Below are positions 16,412 through 28,589 of a DNA stretch of 42,186 nucleotides, piece by piece (position 1 is the first letter of the stretch; each line of letters begins with the position of its first letter). Both the position numbers and the translations under genes were made by a program. The DNA comes from Spirochaetales bacterium (GTDB taxonomy: Bacteria > Spirochaetota > GWE2-31-10), in contig JAGANG010000026.1 of NCBI GenBank assembly GCA_017624275.1, positions 1-42,186 on the forward strand, read 5' to 3'. Below the pieces are notes generated by a model. The model ran no database searches and was not told the origin of the DNA. It was given only the letters and a program-made list of their open reading frames with translations.

Positions 16412-18067
16412 ATGGAAAAAATTTCAGCTTTGCAAAAAGCAAGATTTGCGTATCAACCAAAATTACCTGAAGTAGTAAAAGGTAATGTAGCTGATATTGT
16501 AGTAAAACTTGGTAATCCAACAGAATCAGTAAGTGATCAAGAAGCTTTAAAAGCTTTATTAAAAGGAACTTACGGAATGCCTGTAGCATCTTTTGAAAAA
16601 GGAACAAATGCTAAAGCAAATGATAAAATAAATGTTGGTGTTATTCTTTCCGGCGGACAGGCTCCGGGCGGACACAACGTTATTGCCGGATTATTTGACG
16701 GTGTAAAAAACGGAAATAAAGAATCTAAGCTTTACGGATTTTTGGGCGGTCCTTCAGGAATTATCGAAGGCGAATACGTAGAAATCACATCTGAACTTAT
16801 CGATTCTTACAGAAATACCGGAGGATTTGATATTATCGGTTCCGGTAGAACAAAATTGGAAACAAACGAACAATTTGATAAATCTCTTGAAGTTTGTAAA
16901 AAACTCGGTATTTCAGCTGTAGTTATTATCGGTGGTGATGACTCTAATACTAATGCAGCTTTGATGGCCGAATATTATAAGAGCAAAGGTGAAGCTATTC
17001 AAGTTATCGGATGTCCTAAAACAATCGACGGAGACTTGAAAAACGAACATATCGAAACTTCTTTCGGTTTTGATACAGCTACAAAAGTTTATTCAGAATT
17101 AATCGGAAATATTGAACGTGATGCTAATTCAGCAAAAAAATATTATCACTTTATTAAATTAATGGGACGTTCTGCTTCTCACATCTGTCTTGAATGTGCA
17201 TTACAAACTCAACCTAACTGGGCTATTATTTCAGAAGAAGTTGAAAAAGAACAAAAAACTTTAACTCAAGTTGTTGATGAAATTGTGAACGTTGTTGTTA
17301 AACGTGCAGAAAAAGGCGATAACTTCGGAGTTATTCTTGTACCGGAAGGATTAATCGAATTTATTCCTGAAATGAAAGTTTTGATTGCAGAATTGAATGA
17401 CCTTCTTGCAAAAAAAGCTGATGAATTTGCAAAAGTTGCAGCTGCAGATCAAGCTGATTGGATTGCAAAAAATCTTACTGCTGCTTCAGCAAGTGCATTT
17501 ACTTCTTTACCTGCAGCTATCAAAGCTCAGTTGTGTATGGACCGTGACCCACACGGAAACGTTCAGGTATCAAGAATCGAAACTGAAAAATTGTTAATCG
17601 AAATGGTTGGTGCTAAACTTGAAACTTTAAAAGCTGAAGGAAAATACAAAGGTAAATTTGCCGGATTAAATCACTTCTTCGGTTATGAAGGAAGATGTGC
17701 AGCTCCGTCAAACTTTGATGCAGACTACTGTTATTCATTAGGATATGTAGCATTCTTGTTGATTGCAAGCGGATTGACCGGTTATATGTCATCAGTTAAA
17801 AACTTGGCAAAACCTGCAACTGAATGGGTACCTGGCGGAATCCCTACATCAATGATGTTTAACATGGAACAACGTCACGGAGAAAAGAAACCTGTAATTC
17901 GCAAAGCTTTGGTAGAATTGGAAGGTGCTCCGTACAAAGAATATGTTAAATACAGAAATGAATGGGCTGAAAATACTTCTTACTTGTTCCCTGGTGCTAT
18001 TCAGTACTACGGACCGGCAGAAGTTTGCGACGCTCCTACAAAAACTTTGACTTTGGAATCTAAATAA
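16412..18067 (+). CDS. pfp: PPi-dependent 6-phosphofructokinase (long form)
   Basis: Transfers phosphate from pyrophosphate to fructose 6-phosphate, reversibly, in cytoplasmic glycolysis/gluconeogenesis. The 551-residue length and sequence match the long PFP group found in treponemes, Borrelia and plants. [16 protein letters not shown] (75-90) is the nucleotide/PPi loop. GGDDSNTNA (174-182) carries the second Asp that excludes ATP, and PKTIDGDL (202-209) the Lys typical of PPi users; ATP-PFKs have GGDGS and a non-Lys residue there. [20 protein letters not shown] and [13 protein letters not shown] (late sugar-phosphate loop) are also present. AGGAG precedes the ATG. It stands alone with its own promoter and terminator. 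Codon use is more uniform than in the neighbours, in line with high expression. Confidence 0.96.
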   Translation: MEKISALQKARFAYQPKLPEVVKGNVADIVVKLGNPTESVSDQEALKALLKGTYGMPVASFEKGTNAKANDKINVGVILSGGQAPGGHNVIAGLFDGVKNGNKESKLYGFLGGPSGIIEGEYVEITSELIDSYRNTGGFDIIGSGRTKLETNEQFDKSLEVCKKLGISAVVIIGGDDSNTNAALMAEYYKSKGEAIQVIGCPKTIDGDLKNEHIETSFGFDTATKVYSELIGNIERDANSAKKYYHFIKLMGRSASHICLECALQTQPNWAIISEEVEKEQKTLTQVVDEIVNVVVKRAEKGDNFGVILVPEGLIEFIPEMKVLIAELNDLLAKKADEFAKVAAADQADWIAKNLTAASASAFTSLPAAIKAQLCMDRDPHGNVQVSRIETEKLLIEMVGAKLETLKAEGKYKGKFAGLNHFFGYEGRCAAPSNFDADYCYSLGYVAFLLIASGLTGYMSSVKNLAKPATEWVPGGIPTSMMFNMEQRHGEKKPVIRKALVELEGAPYKEYVKYRNEWAENTSYLFPGAIQYYGPAEVCDAPTKTLTLESK

Positions 18068-18093
18068 TCGGATTTTAAATAAAGTTATTTGCT

Positions 18094-18130
18094 AAACCGG
18101 CAGGATTGAATAAATTTTGCCGGTTTTTTT
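18094..18130 (+). terminator. Rho-independent terminator of pfp
   Basis: A perfect 9-bp stem AAACCGGCA (18094-18102) / TGCCGGTTT (18118-18126) continues into a T-run to 18130. It runs into the stop codon of the convergent acetyltransferase gene. Confidence 0.88.
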
Positions 18131-18590
18131 ATGTCGTCTTTTTATGATAGCAACGAATCAGCTCGCCGTCATCTTCTTCTATCATTCCGTAAAAATCAAA
18201 TCCGCAATGTTCGTAAAATTCAGTGTGAGTAGTAATCAAATAGACATCGGAAATATTGTTTTCTGATAAATGTTTACAAGCGGCATTTAATAAACTTTTT
18301 GCTATTCCTTTACCTTGAAACTCTTCCTTAACATATACTGCACAAATATTTGGTGATAAATCTTTACGTTTGTGAAAATCATTTTCAATAATTCCCAGCC
18401 CCGCAATAATTTCATTTTGTTCTTTTATATAAAACCATGCCGGTACACCGGTTTGGCTTTTAAGTGAATCTTGCATACTTTCAATATATGCATCTATAGG
18501 AACTCCCCATTTCTTGTGAAAAAAAGTTGCTACCTCGTGTATTACTGCTACATCGCTAAGCTTCGTAATTTCTAAATTTTCTTTTCCCAC
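18129..18590 (-). CDS. GNAT-family N-acetyltransferase
   Basis: A 153-residue acetyl-CoA-dependent acetyltransferase. The acetyl-CoA-binding motif A is VYVKEEFQGKGIAKSLLNAA (about 89-108), with the Q/RxxGxG/A signature QGKGIA. The preceding strand AGLGIIENDFHKR (about 64-76) and the late VYLITTHTEFYEHCGFDFYG (about 120-139) complete the fold. The acceptor (small molecule or protein) cannot be told. It is a single gene on the minus strand; its last codons overlap the pfp terminator. The Xre gene lies 71 bases upstream, so the two could share a transcript. Confidence 0.88.
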   Translation of the reverse strand: MGKENLEITKLSDVAVIHEVATFFHKKWGVPIDAYIESMQDSLKSQTGVPAWFYIKEQNEIIAGLGIIENDFHKRKDLSPNICAVYVKEEFQGKGIAKSLLNAACKHLSENNISDVYLITTHTEFYEHCGFDFYGMIEEDDGELIRCYHKKTT

Positions 18591-18661
18591 TGTTTTATCC
18601 TTATGATTTTTATTCTTTTGATAATAACATGAAACTAAATCGTTTTTTAATAGAAATGAAG

Positions 18662-18943
18662 CTATAAACTATTGATGATTTTATTAAATTGATTCTGTAA
18701 TTCTTTTCTTATGGTATCACGGCTTTGCGTCACGTTTCGCATAAACAAATCAGCCGGATGTACTTTCAATGCTTCTGCAATTTTTATAATCATGTCAAAA
18801 GACGGCTTTGCTTTCCCCGACTCTATCCCGCCGATAGTACCGGTTCCGCAATCACAAATAACAGAAAGTTGCGTCTGTGTAATGCCTTGCTGTTCACGAT
18901 AATATTTAATATTCAGCCTAAAATCATCAACATAAGATTCCAT
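18662..18943 (-). CDS. Xre-type helix-turn-helix regulator
   Basis: A 93-residue protein taken from the ATG at 18943 (GAG five bases before it); a TTG at 18997 would add an unlikely hydrophobic leader. Residues about 10-65 form the Cro/C1-type HTH: NIKYYREQQGITQTQLS, VICDCGTGTIGGIESGKAKP and SFDMIIKIAEALKVHPADLF. It is probably a repressor of itself and of the divergent small gene at 19064, because several copies of TCTCG/CGAGA, two of them arranged as inverted repeats, lie between them. No toxin-like partner is adjacent. Confidence 0.85.
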   Translation of the reverse strand: MESYVDDFRLNIKYYREQQGITQTQLSVICDCGTGTIGGIESGKAKPSFDMIIKIAEALKVHPADLFMRNVTQSRDTIRKELQNQFNKIINSL

Positions 18944-18988
18944 ATTCTCAATATAATCGAAAATAATAAGAATAAAACAGTTTGATAC

Positions 18989-19024
18989 CGAGAACAATAT
19001 AATATATTCTCGATATAAACGAGA
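18989..19024. promoter_or_regulatory. Inverted repeats, candidate Xre operators
   Basis: CGAGAA (18989-18994) and TTCTCG (19007-19012) are a perfect inverted repeat with a 12-base gap. TCTCG (19008-19012) and CGAGA (19020-19024) form a second one sharing the middle half-site. A further TTCTCGA occurs at 19037-19043 just before the small gene. The regular reuse of one half-site between divergent genes is what a dimeric HTH repressor would bind. Confidence 0.5.
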
Positions 19025-19063
19025 CTAAGTAGAATTTTCTCGAAAAATAAGGAGTTTAAAAAA

Positions 19064-19185
19064 ATGGCTAACTTTTATTGTATGTATTGTGACACAAAAT
19101 ACTCTTCTGTATCAAGTTTGACAGCAGGTACATGTTCTAGACATCCAATAGTTCAAATAAAGGTAAACATAGTCCTGCTTTATAA
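19064..19185 (+). pseudogene. Tiny zinc-finger-like gene with a -1 frameshift
   Basis: AAGGAG precedes an ATG that begins MANFYCMYCDTKYSSVSSLT and continues AGTCSRHP. Cys6, Cys9, Cys24 and His27 make a C-x2-C-x14-C-x2-H zinc-binding pattern. After CATCC (about 19143-19147) the frame goes into unrelated residues and stops at 19210. In the next frame the DNA reads N-S-S-N-K-G-K-H-S-P-A-L-stop (ending 19185), which continues naturally as HPNxxNKGKHxPAL, a pattern I recall from small proteins of this kind. One base (CCAAAT to CCAAT) appears to be lost, so either the gene is broken or the base call is wrong. Full product would be about 40 residues. It is divergent from the Xre gene and has its own terminator. 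Confidence 0.6.
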
Positions 19186-19262
19186 GCAAGTTTGGATATT
19201 CAAAAACTAAAAGCAATTGAGAAAACTTGATTACTTTTAATTATATGACCTAGTAAAAATTT

Positions 19263-19299
19263 AGAGACAGTTTTCAGACAAAGAAACTGTCTCTTTTTT
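19263..19299 (+). terminator. Strong terminator after the small zinc-finger gene
   Basis: A perfect 11-bp stem AGAGACAGTTT (19263-19273) / AAACTGTCTCT (19284-19294) is followed by T-rich sequence to 19299. Its strength suggests that the small gene really is transcribed. Confidence 0.85.
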
Positions 19300-19310
19300 A
19301 TCTTCTAATT

Positions 19311-20201
19311 TTATAGTTTTTCTATTTCTTCCGGTGATAAGCCGGTTCCACTTGCTACTTGTTCTACGGAAAGCCCCATAGCAAGAAATTTTTTTGCTGT
19401 TTCAACGGCTTTTTTGTGTTCGCCTTGTGACATTCCATCTTCAAAAGCTTCTTTTCGTTGAACGGCAATGTCTGTGTCATAATCATATTCTGCTAGTAAC
19501 ATATTTTGTACCTCCGTTGATTTTCGGTTTAAATAGTCAGAAAGAAAGCCTTTCTTGATTGCCTCTTTTATCGCAGTCGTAAACGGTTCAGGAACTGCAT
19601 TTTCAATATTGCAACGTACCTGTTCGATGAATTTTGAATATTGCTTTAATGCCTCACAACGTTTCAAAATCGGATTTTCTTTATCAACGTTAATATTAAT
19701 TACTTTCACGGATATTTCAAGCGGATAATTTGCATTTTCAAGCTGATTTTTCAACTCGTCGTCAAGTTGTATGAATGCGTCGGACAATTTCATCACACTT
19801 TCTGTCGGATAATCGTCCTTTCCGTTGTAAAAAACGTAGAATTCCGGAACAGGGAGTTTCACCAATTTACGCCCGAACTTTTCGTCTTTTGTAGTAATTT
19901 TCTCATAAATTCTAGCGATATACTCCAGAAAGCGAAACGGCATATTTTGATTAATTGTCGATTGATGTTCAATCAGAATGACAATTTTCCCGTCAATGAG
20001 CATTGCGACATCGTTGTAATACTTCATATAGAGTACACGCTCCAACATTACAGGTTGAACATCCGTTGTCTTTGCGTCAAGATTCGTACCGTGTAAAGCG
20101 TTGTAGAGCGAAATGAAATTTTCTTTCGCCGTCACATCGTGGGCAAACAGGTCGACGAAGACCGAATCTTTGTAATTACGATTTGTTTTTTCTTGTGTCA
20201 T
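19311..20201 (-). CDS. Rpn-family nuclease / PD-(D/E)XK 'putative transposase'
   Basis: A 296-residue protein from the ATG at 20201 (TAGGA seven bases before it); the frame continues to an ATG at 20270, adding MKENALKFVEKIFSPNFYLVGK, but that part belongs to a leader shared with another gene. The N-terminal nuclease domain shows DSVFVDLFAHD, a Tyr-Tyr-Asn-Asp strand (MKYYNDVAMLIDGKIVILIE) and HQSTINQNMPFRFLEYIARI, matching the D...ExHQS core of Rpn (RpnA-E) proteins that promote RecA-independent recombination. The C-terminal part is helical with repeated AVETAKKFLAMGLSVEQVA and ends TGLSPEEIEKL. The family is annotated as transposase but moves mainly as a gene family; no terminal inverted repeats or target duplications were seen. 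A broken relative is at 2367-2606. Confidence 0.9.
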   Translation of the reverse strand: MTQEKTNRNYKDSVFVDLFAHDVTAKENFISLYNALHGTNLDAKTTDVQPVMLERVLYMKYYNDVAMLIDGKIVILIEHQSTINQNMPFRFLEYIARIYEKITTKDEKFGRKLVKLPVPEFYVFYNGKDDYPTESVMKLSDAFIQLDDELKNQLENANYPLEISVKVININVDKENPILKRCEALKQYSKFIEQVRCNIENAVPEPFTTAIKEAIKKGFLSDYLNRKSTEVQNMLLAEYDYDTDIAVQRKEAFEDGMSQGEHKKAVETAKKFLAMGLSVEQVASGTGLSPEEIEKL

Positions 20202-20204
20202 ATA

Positions 20205-20309
20205 TTTTCCTACTAAATAAAAATTAGGAGAAAAAATTTTCTCCACAAATTTTAATGCATTTTCTTTCATAAATGCTTACAAGTTTGGCGAAAAAAGTTG
20301 AAGTTTTTT
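20205..20309 (-). repeat. 105-bp leader repeat, copy 1
   Basis: Directly upstream of the Rpn gene. It matches 41660-41764 with three mismatches over 105 bases and in opposite orientation. It contains a stem GCATTT/AAATGC and a stem GGAGAAAA/TTTTCTCC followed by TAATTTTTATTTAG, then the AGGA ribosome binding site. Here the small frame starting in the leader runs into the Rpn gene without a stop. Confidence 0.85.
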
Positions 20310-20407
20310 TGTTTTGACGTGTAAAACGTGATTTAAACGGTGTTTTAGCCTAAATTAAATTTGTTGTATTCAGTGGGAAAATTGTTTGTTATTTCCGGAA
20401 ATTGCGG

Positions 20408-21243
20408 TTAATTGATATCGATAAAGAAAGCATTATTAATTTTAGTTTTACCGTTTTCATTATCTAAAAATATTTGTAATTCCGGAGAGTTATTTGAAGT
20501 GTTGTTAATGAATAATTTATAGTTGTTATCTTCATATATTTGCGGTGAAGATGTCAGGAATTCCAACACATGAGGAGTTGTTGCCGAAGAGACAAGTAAG
20601 TACGGAATTGACGAGCTTAATACAAGATTTATATTTCCGCTGAAAGTATTTGCACATATGAGAGATTTATCGCCGGTTTTGATTACATTGATATTTGTTT
20701 CGCCTTGTTCGTTTGATAAAAGAACATCGGTTGATGATGTCATATCTAATGTTGCGTTTATTGTGCCGTCGATAAAATTTATTTTTATAACTGAATTTTT
20801 AAAATCGCCGTTAATAGTACTTTTTTCTCCTGTAATATAAAAATTACCAAAAGTGTCTTTTATGTTACAGATTGCATTTTTTGTTTGAATATTTATTGTT
20901 TGCAATAGGAAAGGAACTTTTATATCTAAAATAATTTCTGCGTTTATTAATGAATCTGCTGTCAGTACATTTAGATTGAAATCTTTTTCTATTTCTTCAT
21001 GAGAGAATTTAATCAATTTTTTGTCAGATAAAATCATGGAATAAACACGTGTAACAGCGTTTATCTCGATATAATCTTTATCCCAACCGCAGATGTCAAT
21101 TTGTCCGGTAGGCATAAACAGATTAAAATCTGTTGTATTTTTTGTACTTTTGAAAACATATTCTTCTGCTTTCGGTTTGCTGTTACAACTTGTTAAAACG
21201 ATAATTTCCAGTATTGTAAAACATAAGATTTTAAATATTAATT

Positions 21244-21247
<4 letters not shown>
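20408..21247 (-). CDS. Lipoprotein with DUF4097-like beta domain
   Basis: A 279-residue lipoprotein: MKLIFKILCFTILEIIVLTSC ends in an LTSC lipobox with Cys21 as the likely acylated residue. The rest is almost purely beta: FNLFMPTGQIDICGWDKDYI (about 41-60) followed by successive short strands such as INIQTKNAICNIKDTFGNFY, STINGDFKNSVIKINFIDGT and NTFSGNINLVLSSSIPYLLV. This is the pattern of DUF4097-type adhesin-like beta-helix/solenoid domains, where 'I.V.G...' strands repeat. No catalytic motif is visible; role unknown. It is the last gene of the long minus-strand block and overlaps the HEAT-repeat gene by four bases, so both are likely envelope proteins made together. No clear terminator follows. 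Confidence 0.7.
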
Positions 21248-24713
<3,466 letters not shown>

Positions 24714-24730
24714 AATTTTCTCCTTGTGTT

Positions 24731-25837
24731 TTAAGTTTTTGAACGTATAACTAATGTGATTGCAACAGGAAGAAATAAAAAGAATGTTGCCCAAGCTCCG
24801 GCAACAGGTGATATTATTCCTGTATATGCAAGATTATCTAATAAAAGAAATTGTGCTATATAATACACTATTGCTTGAACTATTGAAAGTGCTAAACCAA
24901 CAATTAAAATATAGACTTTTGATAATGTGGCAACGCCTACAGAGAATATTGAAAATATTATTAATATACATGGGAACGAGAATTTTTTATGAAAGTCTGT
25001 AGATTCCTTTCTGTGTTCTACATTGATTCGTTCCAATAGTTTTATTCTTTCGTATGCTTCAAGAATATTCATATTTTCTATTTCATATTCGCTGCTTTTA
25101 AATATTGACGGCTTTTCTGGCAATAAAAGTGTTTTTCGTTCAAAATTGTTTTCTTTTATCAATGTTCCGTTGTCGTCCCAGAAACGTTCTGTTCCGGAGT
25201 AGAAGAGCCAACCGGTTTTTGTGTATATAGCGTAGTTGGCATCGACTCTTTCTGTAATAAGATAATCTTCGTTTATTTTAAAGATTATAGGTTTTTCCAG
25301 TTTGTTTTTTCCTGCGTCAAAGTCGGCTGCATGCCAAAAATAACCTTCTTTTTCACTTCGTAATGTTATATTCGAATAATCTTCATCTTTTTTACTGTTA
25401 ATTTTTTGCATTTCCTGATCTCGATACCGCATTGCATAGATTACACCGAAACTGTCTATGAAAATCATCATAATAGATAAAAATACACTGAATACGATTA
25501 TAGGCATAGTAAAACGAGCGTATGAAATCCCGGATGTAAATATTGCAATAAGTTCGTTTGATTGATAAAAATTACTTATTGCCATGATTATTCCAAACAT
25601 AATAACAAAGGGCATGGTAAACCAAATTGCTTTAGGTACCAATAAGGATGTTAATTTTAATATTTCCAATGCAGAAAGATTTTTTGATAAATACATATCA
25701 AGTTGTCCGAATAAATCTGCAATGACAACAACAAGAATACCCAGAAATTGTGCAAGAAGATACCAGTTGATAAAACTGGCAAATAACATTTTATAAAGTG
25801 TGAAAGGAACTTTTACAGCAGAAGCTCGTTCTCTCAT
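24731..25837 (-). CDS. LptF/LptG-family permease (second of pair)
   Basis: A 368-residue inner-membrane protein of the YjgP/YjgQ family: membrane helices near residues 25-50, 65-90 and 105-130, a periplasmic beta-jellyroll domain (about 140-275; SEKEGYFWHAADFDAGKN, YAIYTKTGWLFYSGTERFWD) and three C-terminal helices. In LPS-containing bacteria LptF and LptG with the ATPase LptB drive lipopolysaccharide to the outer membrane via LptC/A/D. The gene overlaps its partner by four bases, so LptF/LptG stoichiometric production is likely. No lptB is in the window. Treponemes are generally said to lack typical LPS, so the cargo here may be another envelope lipid. Which of the pair is F or G is not settled by sequence alone. 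Confidence 0.85.
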   Translation of the reverse strand: MRERASAVKVPFTLYKMLFASFINWYLLAQFLGILVVVIADLFGQLDMYLSKNLSALEILKLTSLLVPKAIWFTMPFVIMFGIIMAISNFYQSNELIAIFTSGISYARFTMPIIVFSVFLSIMMIFIDSFGVIYAMRYRDQEMQKINSKKDEDYSNITLRSEKEGYFWHAADFDAGKNKLEKPIIFKINEDYLITERVDANYAIYTKTGWLFYSGTERFWDDNGTLIKENNFERKTLLLPEKPSIFKSSEYEIENMNILEAYERIKLLERINVEHRKESTDFHKKFSFPCILIIFSIFSVGVATLSKVYILIVGLALSIVQAIVYYIAQFLLLDNLAYTGIISPVAGAWATFFLFLPVAITLVIRSKT

Positions 25838-27108
25838 TCCAGTAACCTCTTAATCAAGATTATTATTCCGATAACGAAAAATACCAAGTTCGGTAAAAAT
25901 ACAGAAATAAACGGCGGTAAAACCATCTTTTTTCCCATTACAATCATTCCGTAATAGAAAAACCAATAAACTCCGCAGAGCATTAATCCTACAATAAAAC
26001 CGAATGCATAACCTGCACGTCGAGAATAGATTCCGATAGGTGCTCCGAATATAACGAAAATTATACATGCCAGAGGAAGTGAGAATTTATCATAAAAATC
26101 TATTTTTCTTCTGTTTAAAGAGTAGGTGTTTGGTTTGTCACTTTTTAATGTATTCATAGAATTTAAATAATTGTCTAATCCTCTGAGATTATTTCTGTTT
26201 GAATTGGACGAACGATTATTTTGGTAATAAGTAGAATAAGCGGTTTCTCTGAATAATTCTTGATTCCTTATGTATTCACCTTCTTTATTGTTTATTTCGT
26301 TATTGAGATTTGTATATTGAGTTTTTACGTCTTTTAAAAGTTCCAAAGTGTTTTTGACATCGGCACTGGAACGAAATGAATTGGAATCATCAAAATCCAT
26401 GAATTTAATGTAGTATTTTATTTTTTCTGCAAATCCGTAATGAAATTCTTGCGGTCGATCTTTTTGTTGGAATTGAACCATTGCATCTTCCATTTGAATT
26501 TCAACGGCTTCTTTCATTTCTTCCGGGGTTTGGAATAATGCTTTTTTGGCTGAGATTATACGTTTTTGGTTATCATTGTCTCTGTCAATTATTATTATTC
26601 CGTTGATACTGGTATCTTTTACCGTATCTGTAAAAAGAACTTTGCTTCCGTATTTTTTTACGGTTTTTGATTTGAAATACAGAGTAGGCTTTATGGTTGC
26701 AATTTTGTTTCTTGTTTCAAATTGTTTTTTCATTCCGAGCGGTTTTAGCCTGTCGTTTATGCCGAAAGCAACGAGCATTACTATTATACCTGTAATAAAA
26801 ACAGGTTTAAAAACAGTCGTCAAACTTATTCCTACAGATTTGAACGCAACGATTTCATTGTCTCCGGAAAATCGTCCTATTGTCATAAGTGTAGCTAAAA
26901 GTATACTGAACGGAAAACTGAACATTGTGTAAGTAGGTAAAATGGTTACAATCATCATCCAAACTAAATCAAACGGAATATTTTTTTCAATTAACGGTTT
27001 GATTATGACAAGAATGTGATTGATAATGTACATCATAAAAAAGAATATGAAACAAATAAAAAAAGTAGGTAAATATTCACTTAAAATATATTTAGTTGCG
27101 ATTTTCAT
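25834..27108 (-). CDS. LptF/LptG-family permease (first of pair)
   Basis: A 424-residue YjgP/YjgQ-family protein with N-terminal helices at about 10-32, 50-80 and 98-118 (IATKYILSEYLPTFFICFIF), a periplasmic domain (about 125-330) and C-terminal helices from about 335 (KFSLPLACIIFVIFGAPIGI) to 424. Compared with its partner it carries an extra hydrophilic segment of about 70 residues (roughly 255-325) that is rich in Asn, Ser and Arg and looks disordered or coiled-coil (LELLKDVKTQYTNLNNEINN). The role is as for the partner: membrane half of a lipid-export ABC system. It lies 35 bases after the TPR/propeller gene and overlaps the second permease gene by four bases. Confidence 0.85.
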   Translation of the reverse strand: MKIATKYILSEYLPTFFICFIFFFMMYIINHILVIIKPLIEKNIPFDLVWMMIVTILPTYTMFSFPFSILLATLMTIGRFSGDNEIVAFKSVGISLTTVFKPVFITGIIVMLVAFGINDRLKPLGMKKQFETRNKIATIKPTLYFKSKTVKKYGSKVLFTDTVKDTSINGIIIIDRDNDNQKRIISAKKALFQTPEEMKEAVEIQMEDAMVQFQQKDRPQEFHYGFAEKIKYYIKFMDFDDSNSFRSSADVKNTLELLKDVKTQYTNLNNEINNKEGEYIRNQELFRETAYSTYYQNNRSSNSNRNNLRGLDNYLNSMNTLKSDKPNTYSLNRRKIDFYDKFSLPLACIIFVIFGAPIGIYSRRAGYAFGFIVGLMLCGVYWFFYYGMIVMGKKMVLPPFISVFLPNLVFFVIGIIILIKRLLE

Positions 27109-27143
27109 TTATAGCTTCTCAATAATTGTATAATTCCAAAATG

Positions 27144-28589
27144 TTAATTATTAGTCATTTTTTTTACCAGAACACCTTCTCCCAGTGTTGCAATAAATAA
27201 ATAACCACAGTGATAAAGAATTTTTTGAATATCATTTCCTATATAAAAGTCGGAAACTTGAAATTTGTGTAATTCTTCATTATCGAGAGAATATATTCCA
27301 TTTCCAAGTGAACCGCAATAAAAAATGTTTTTGTTTTCTGCGATTGTCATGAAGTAATCATTTTGAATTTCTGGATAATTCTTTTGATTATAGTTTTTAG
27401 TTTTTTTTGTGTCATTATTGTATAAGAAAATTCCGCCGCCGTAAGTTGCAAAACAAATCATATTTTCATCTGTGTTAGTTTGAATTTCTTTTATTACATG
27501 GCGATTTTTCTTAATCATATTTTCTTCTTTTAATGTTTTATTGTTTATGTCAAATGAGTATAGTTTTGCATTGTAGGTTGCTATAAGTATTTTATTTTGA
27601 AATCTTTTCATAGTACTGATGTTGTTGTTATCAAGGATTTGACTGTATTCTTCGGATTCAAGGTTGTAAATGATGCAGCCGTTACCTAAAGTTCCTATGT
27701 AAACATTAATATTGTCACTGTATATACTGGTGATTCTCATATTTTCAAAACCTGAAACAGTTGTGAAAGTGTCATCTCTCTTATTTAATTTTACGATTCC
27801 GTTATTTGTTCCAATCCATAAATTATTTTGTGCTTCATAAATTGCACGAACCTCATCAGAAGGCAATGTCGGTTGGCGAAAGAATTGATAGTCGTCAAGA
27901 ATGTAATTGTAACGAATCAATCCCCCGTTCCATAATCCTATAAAGATTGTGTCGTTTTGAGCATATAATGTACAAATATTAGGATCTCCGTATCCTATTT
28001 GGTTAGTTTCAATCTTTGACCAACTTACAAAATTCATTAAGTATTTATAAATTTCTTTGTCTTTAGAGGATAAAAGCTTTGGATTTATATTAAACAAATA
28101 GTATTTGGCATTATCCGAATCTTTTTTTTCATGTGCCGATAGTCCCAGATATAAACGTGCTGTTTCTGCAAAATTTGGATTTTCACATCCAAGAAGTTTT
28201 TGAAATTCAATTTCTGCTTCTGCGATTAATCCGGTTTCGTAATATAAAAGAGCGGTCAACATCTGTATTTTTTCTTTATAAGAAGATGATAAGCGTTTGT
28301 CGTTAATTTGTTCTTTTGCTAAATCAATGTAATAAAGAGCTGTGTAAAATTCACGAGTGGAATATCCGATTTGGGCTAAAAAATAATCGGCGATTATATT
28401 GTATTCTGACACGGGATAACTGCTTTTTATGTTTAGTAAAATATTTTTTGCTTTGTCATATTCATTTTTATATAGAAAAGACGTGACTTTACTGATTTCT
28501 CCGTTTAATTTTACTTTTTCTCTAATCGTGATTGCTTGAAGAGGTGATATGCAGCATAAAAAAAATATCAGGATTTTAAAGTTTTTCAT
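27144..28589 (-). CDS. Exported TPR and beta-propeller protein
   Basis: A 481-residue protein taken from the ATG at 28589, which gives a good signal peptide (MKNFKILIFFLCCISPLQAI); the frame extends 14 codons into dut. Residues about 25-190 are helical TPR-like repeats (EYDKAKNILLNIKSSYP, FYTALYYIDLAKEQ, GLIAEAEIEFQKLLG). Residues about 200-480 show repeated 'two-component regulator propeller' blades such as NDTIFIGLWNGGLIRYN, QNNLWIGTNNGIVKLNKRD, NVYIGTLGNGCIIYN and MICFATYGGGIFLYN. It has no kinase or other output domain, unlike the sensors in which such blades are usual. It overlaps dut by 14 bases and precedes the LptF/G genes. Likely a periplasmic binding protein; partner unknown. Confidence 0.75.
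   Translation of the reverse strand: MKNFKILIFFLCCISPLQAITIREKVKLNGEISKVTSFLYKNEYDKAKNILLNIKSSYPVSEYNIIADYFLAQIGYSTREFYTALYYIDLAKEQINDKRLSSSYKEKIQMLTALLYYETGLIAEAEIEFQKLLGCENPNFAETARLYLGLSAHEKKDSDNAKYYLFNINPKLLSSKDKEIYKYLMNFVSWSKIETNQIGYGDPNICTLYAQNDTIFIGLWNGGLIRYNYILDDYQFFRQPTLPSDEVRAIYEAQNNLWIGTNNGIVKLNKRDDTFTTVSGFENMRITSIYSDNINVYIGTLGNGCIIYNLESEEYSQILDNNNISTMKRFQNKILIATYNAKLYSFDINNKTLKEENMIKKNRHVIKEIQTNTDENMICFATYGGGIFLYNNDTKKTKNYNQKNYPEIQNDYFMTIAENKNIFYCGSLGNGIYSLDNEELHKFQVSDFYIGNDIQKILYHCGYLFIATLGEGVLVKKMTNN

Noticed and set aside
18944..18997. TTG start extending the Xre regulator
   Set aside because: It adds a hydrophobic leader unlike any Xre protein and begins inside the inverted repeats; the ATG at 18943 gives a normal HTH protein.
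20202..20270. Longer start for the Rpn gene at 20270
   Set aside because: The same segment before the second Rpn gene is out of frame with it and ends in a stop, so it is leader sequence; AGGA favours the inner start.
19311..20309. Complete insertion sequence around the Rpn gene
   Set aside because: No terminal inverted repeats or target-site duplications could be found; only the upstream leader is shared with another copy.
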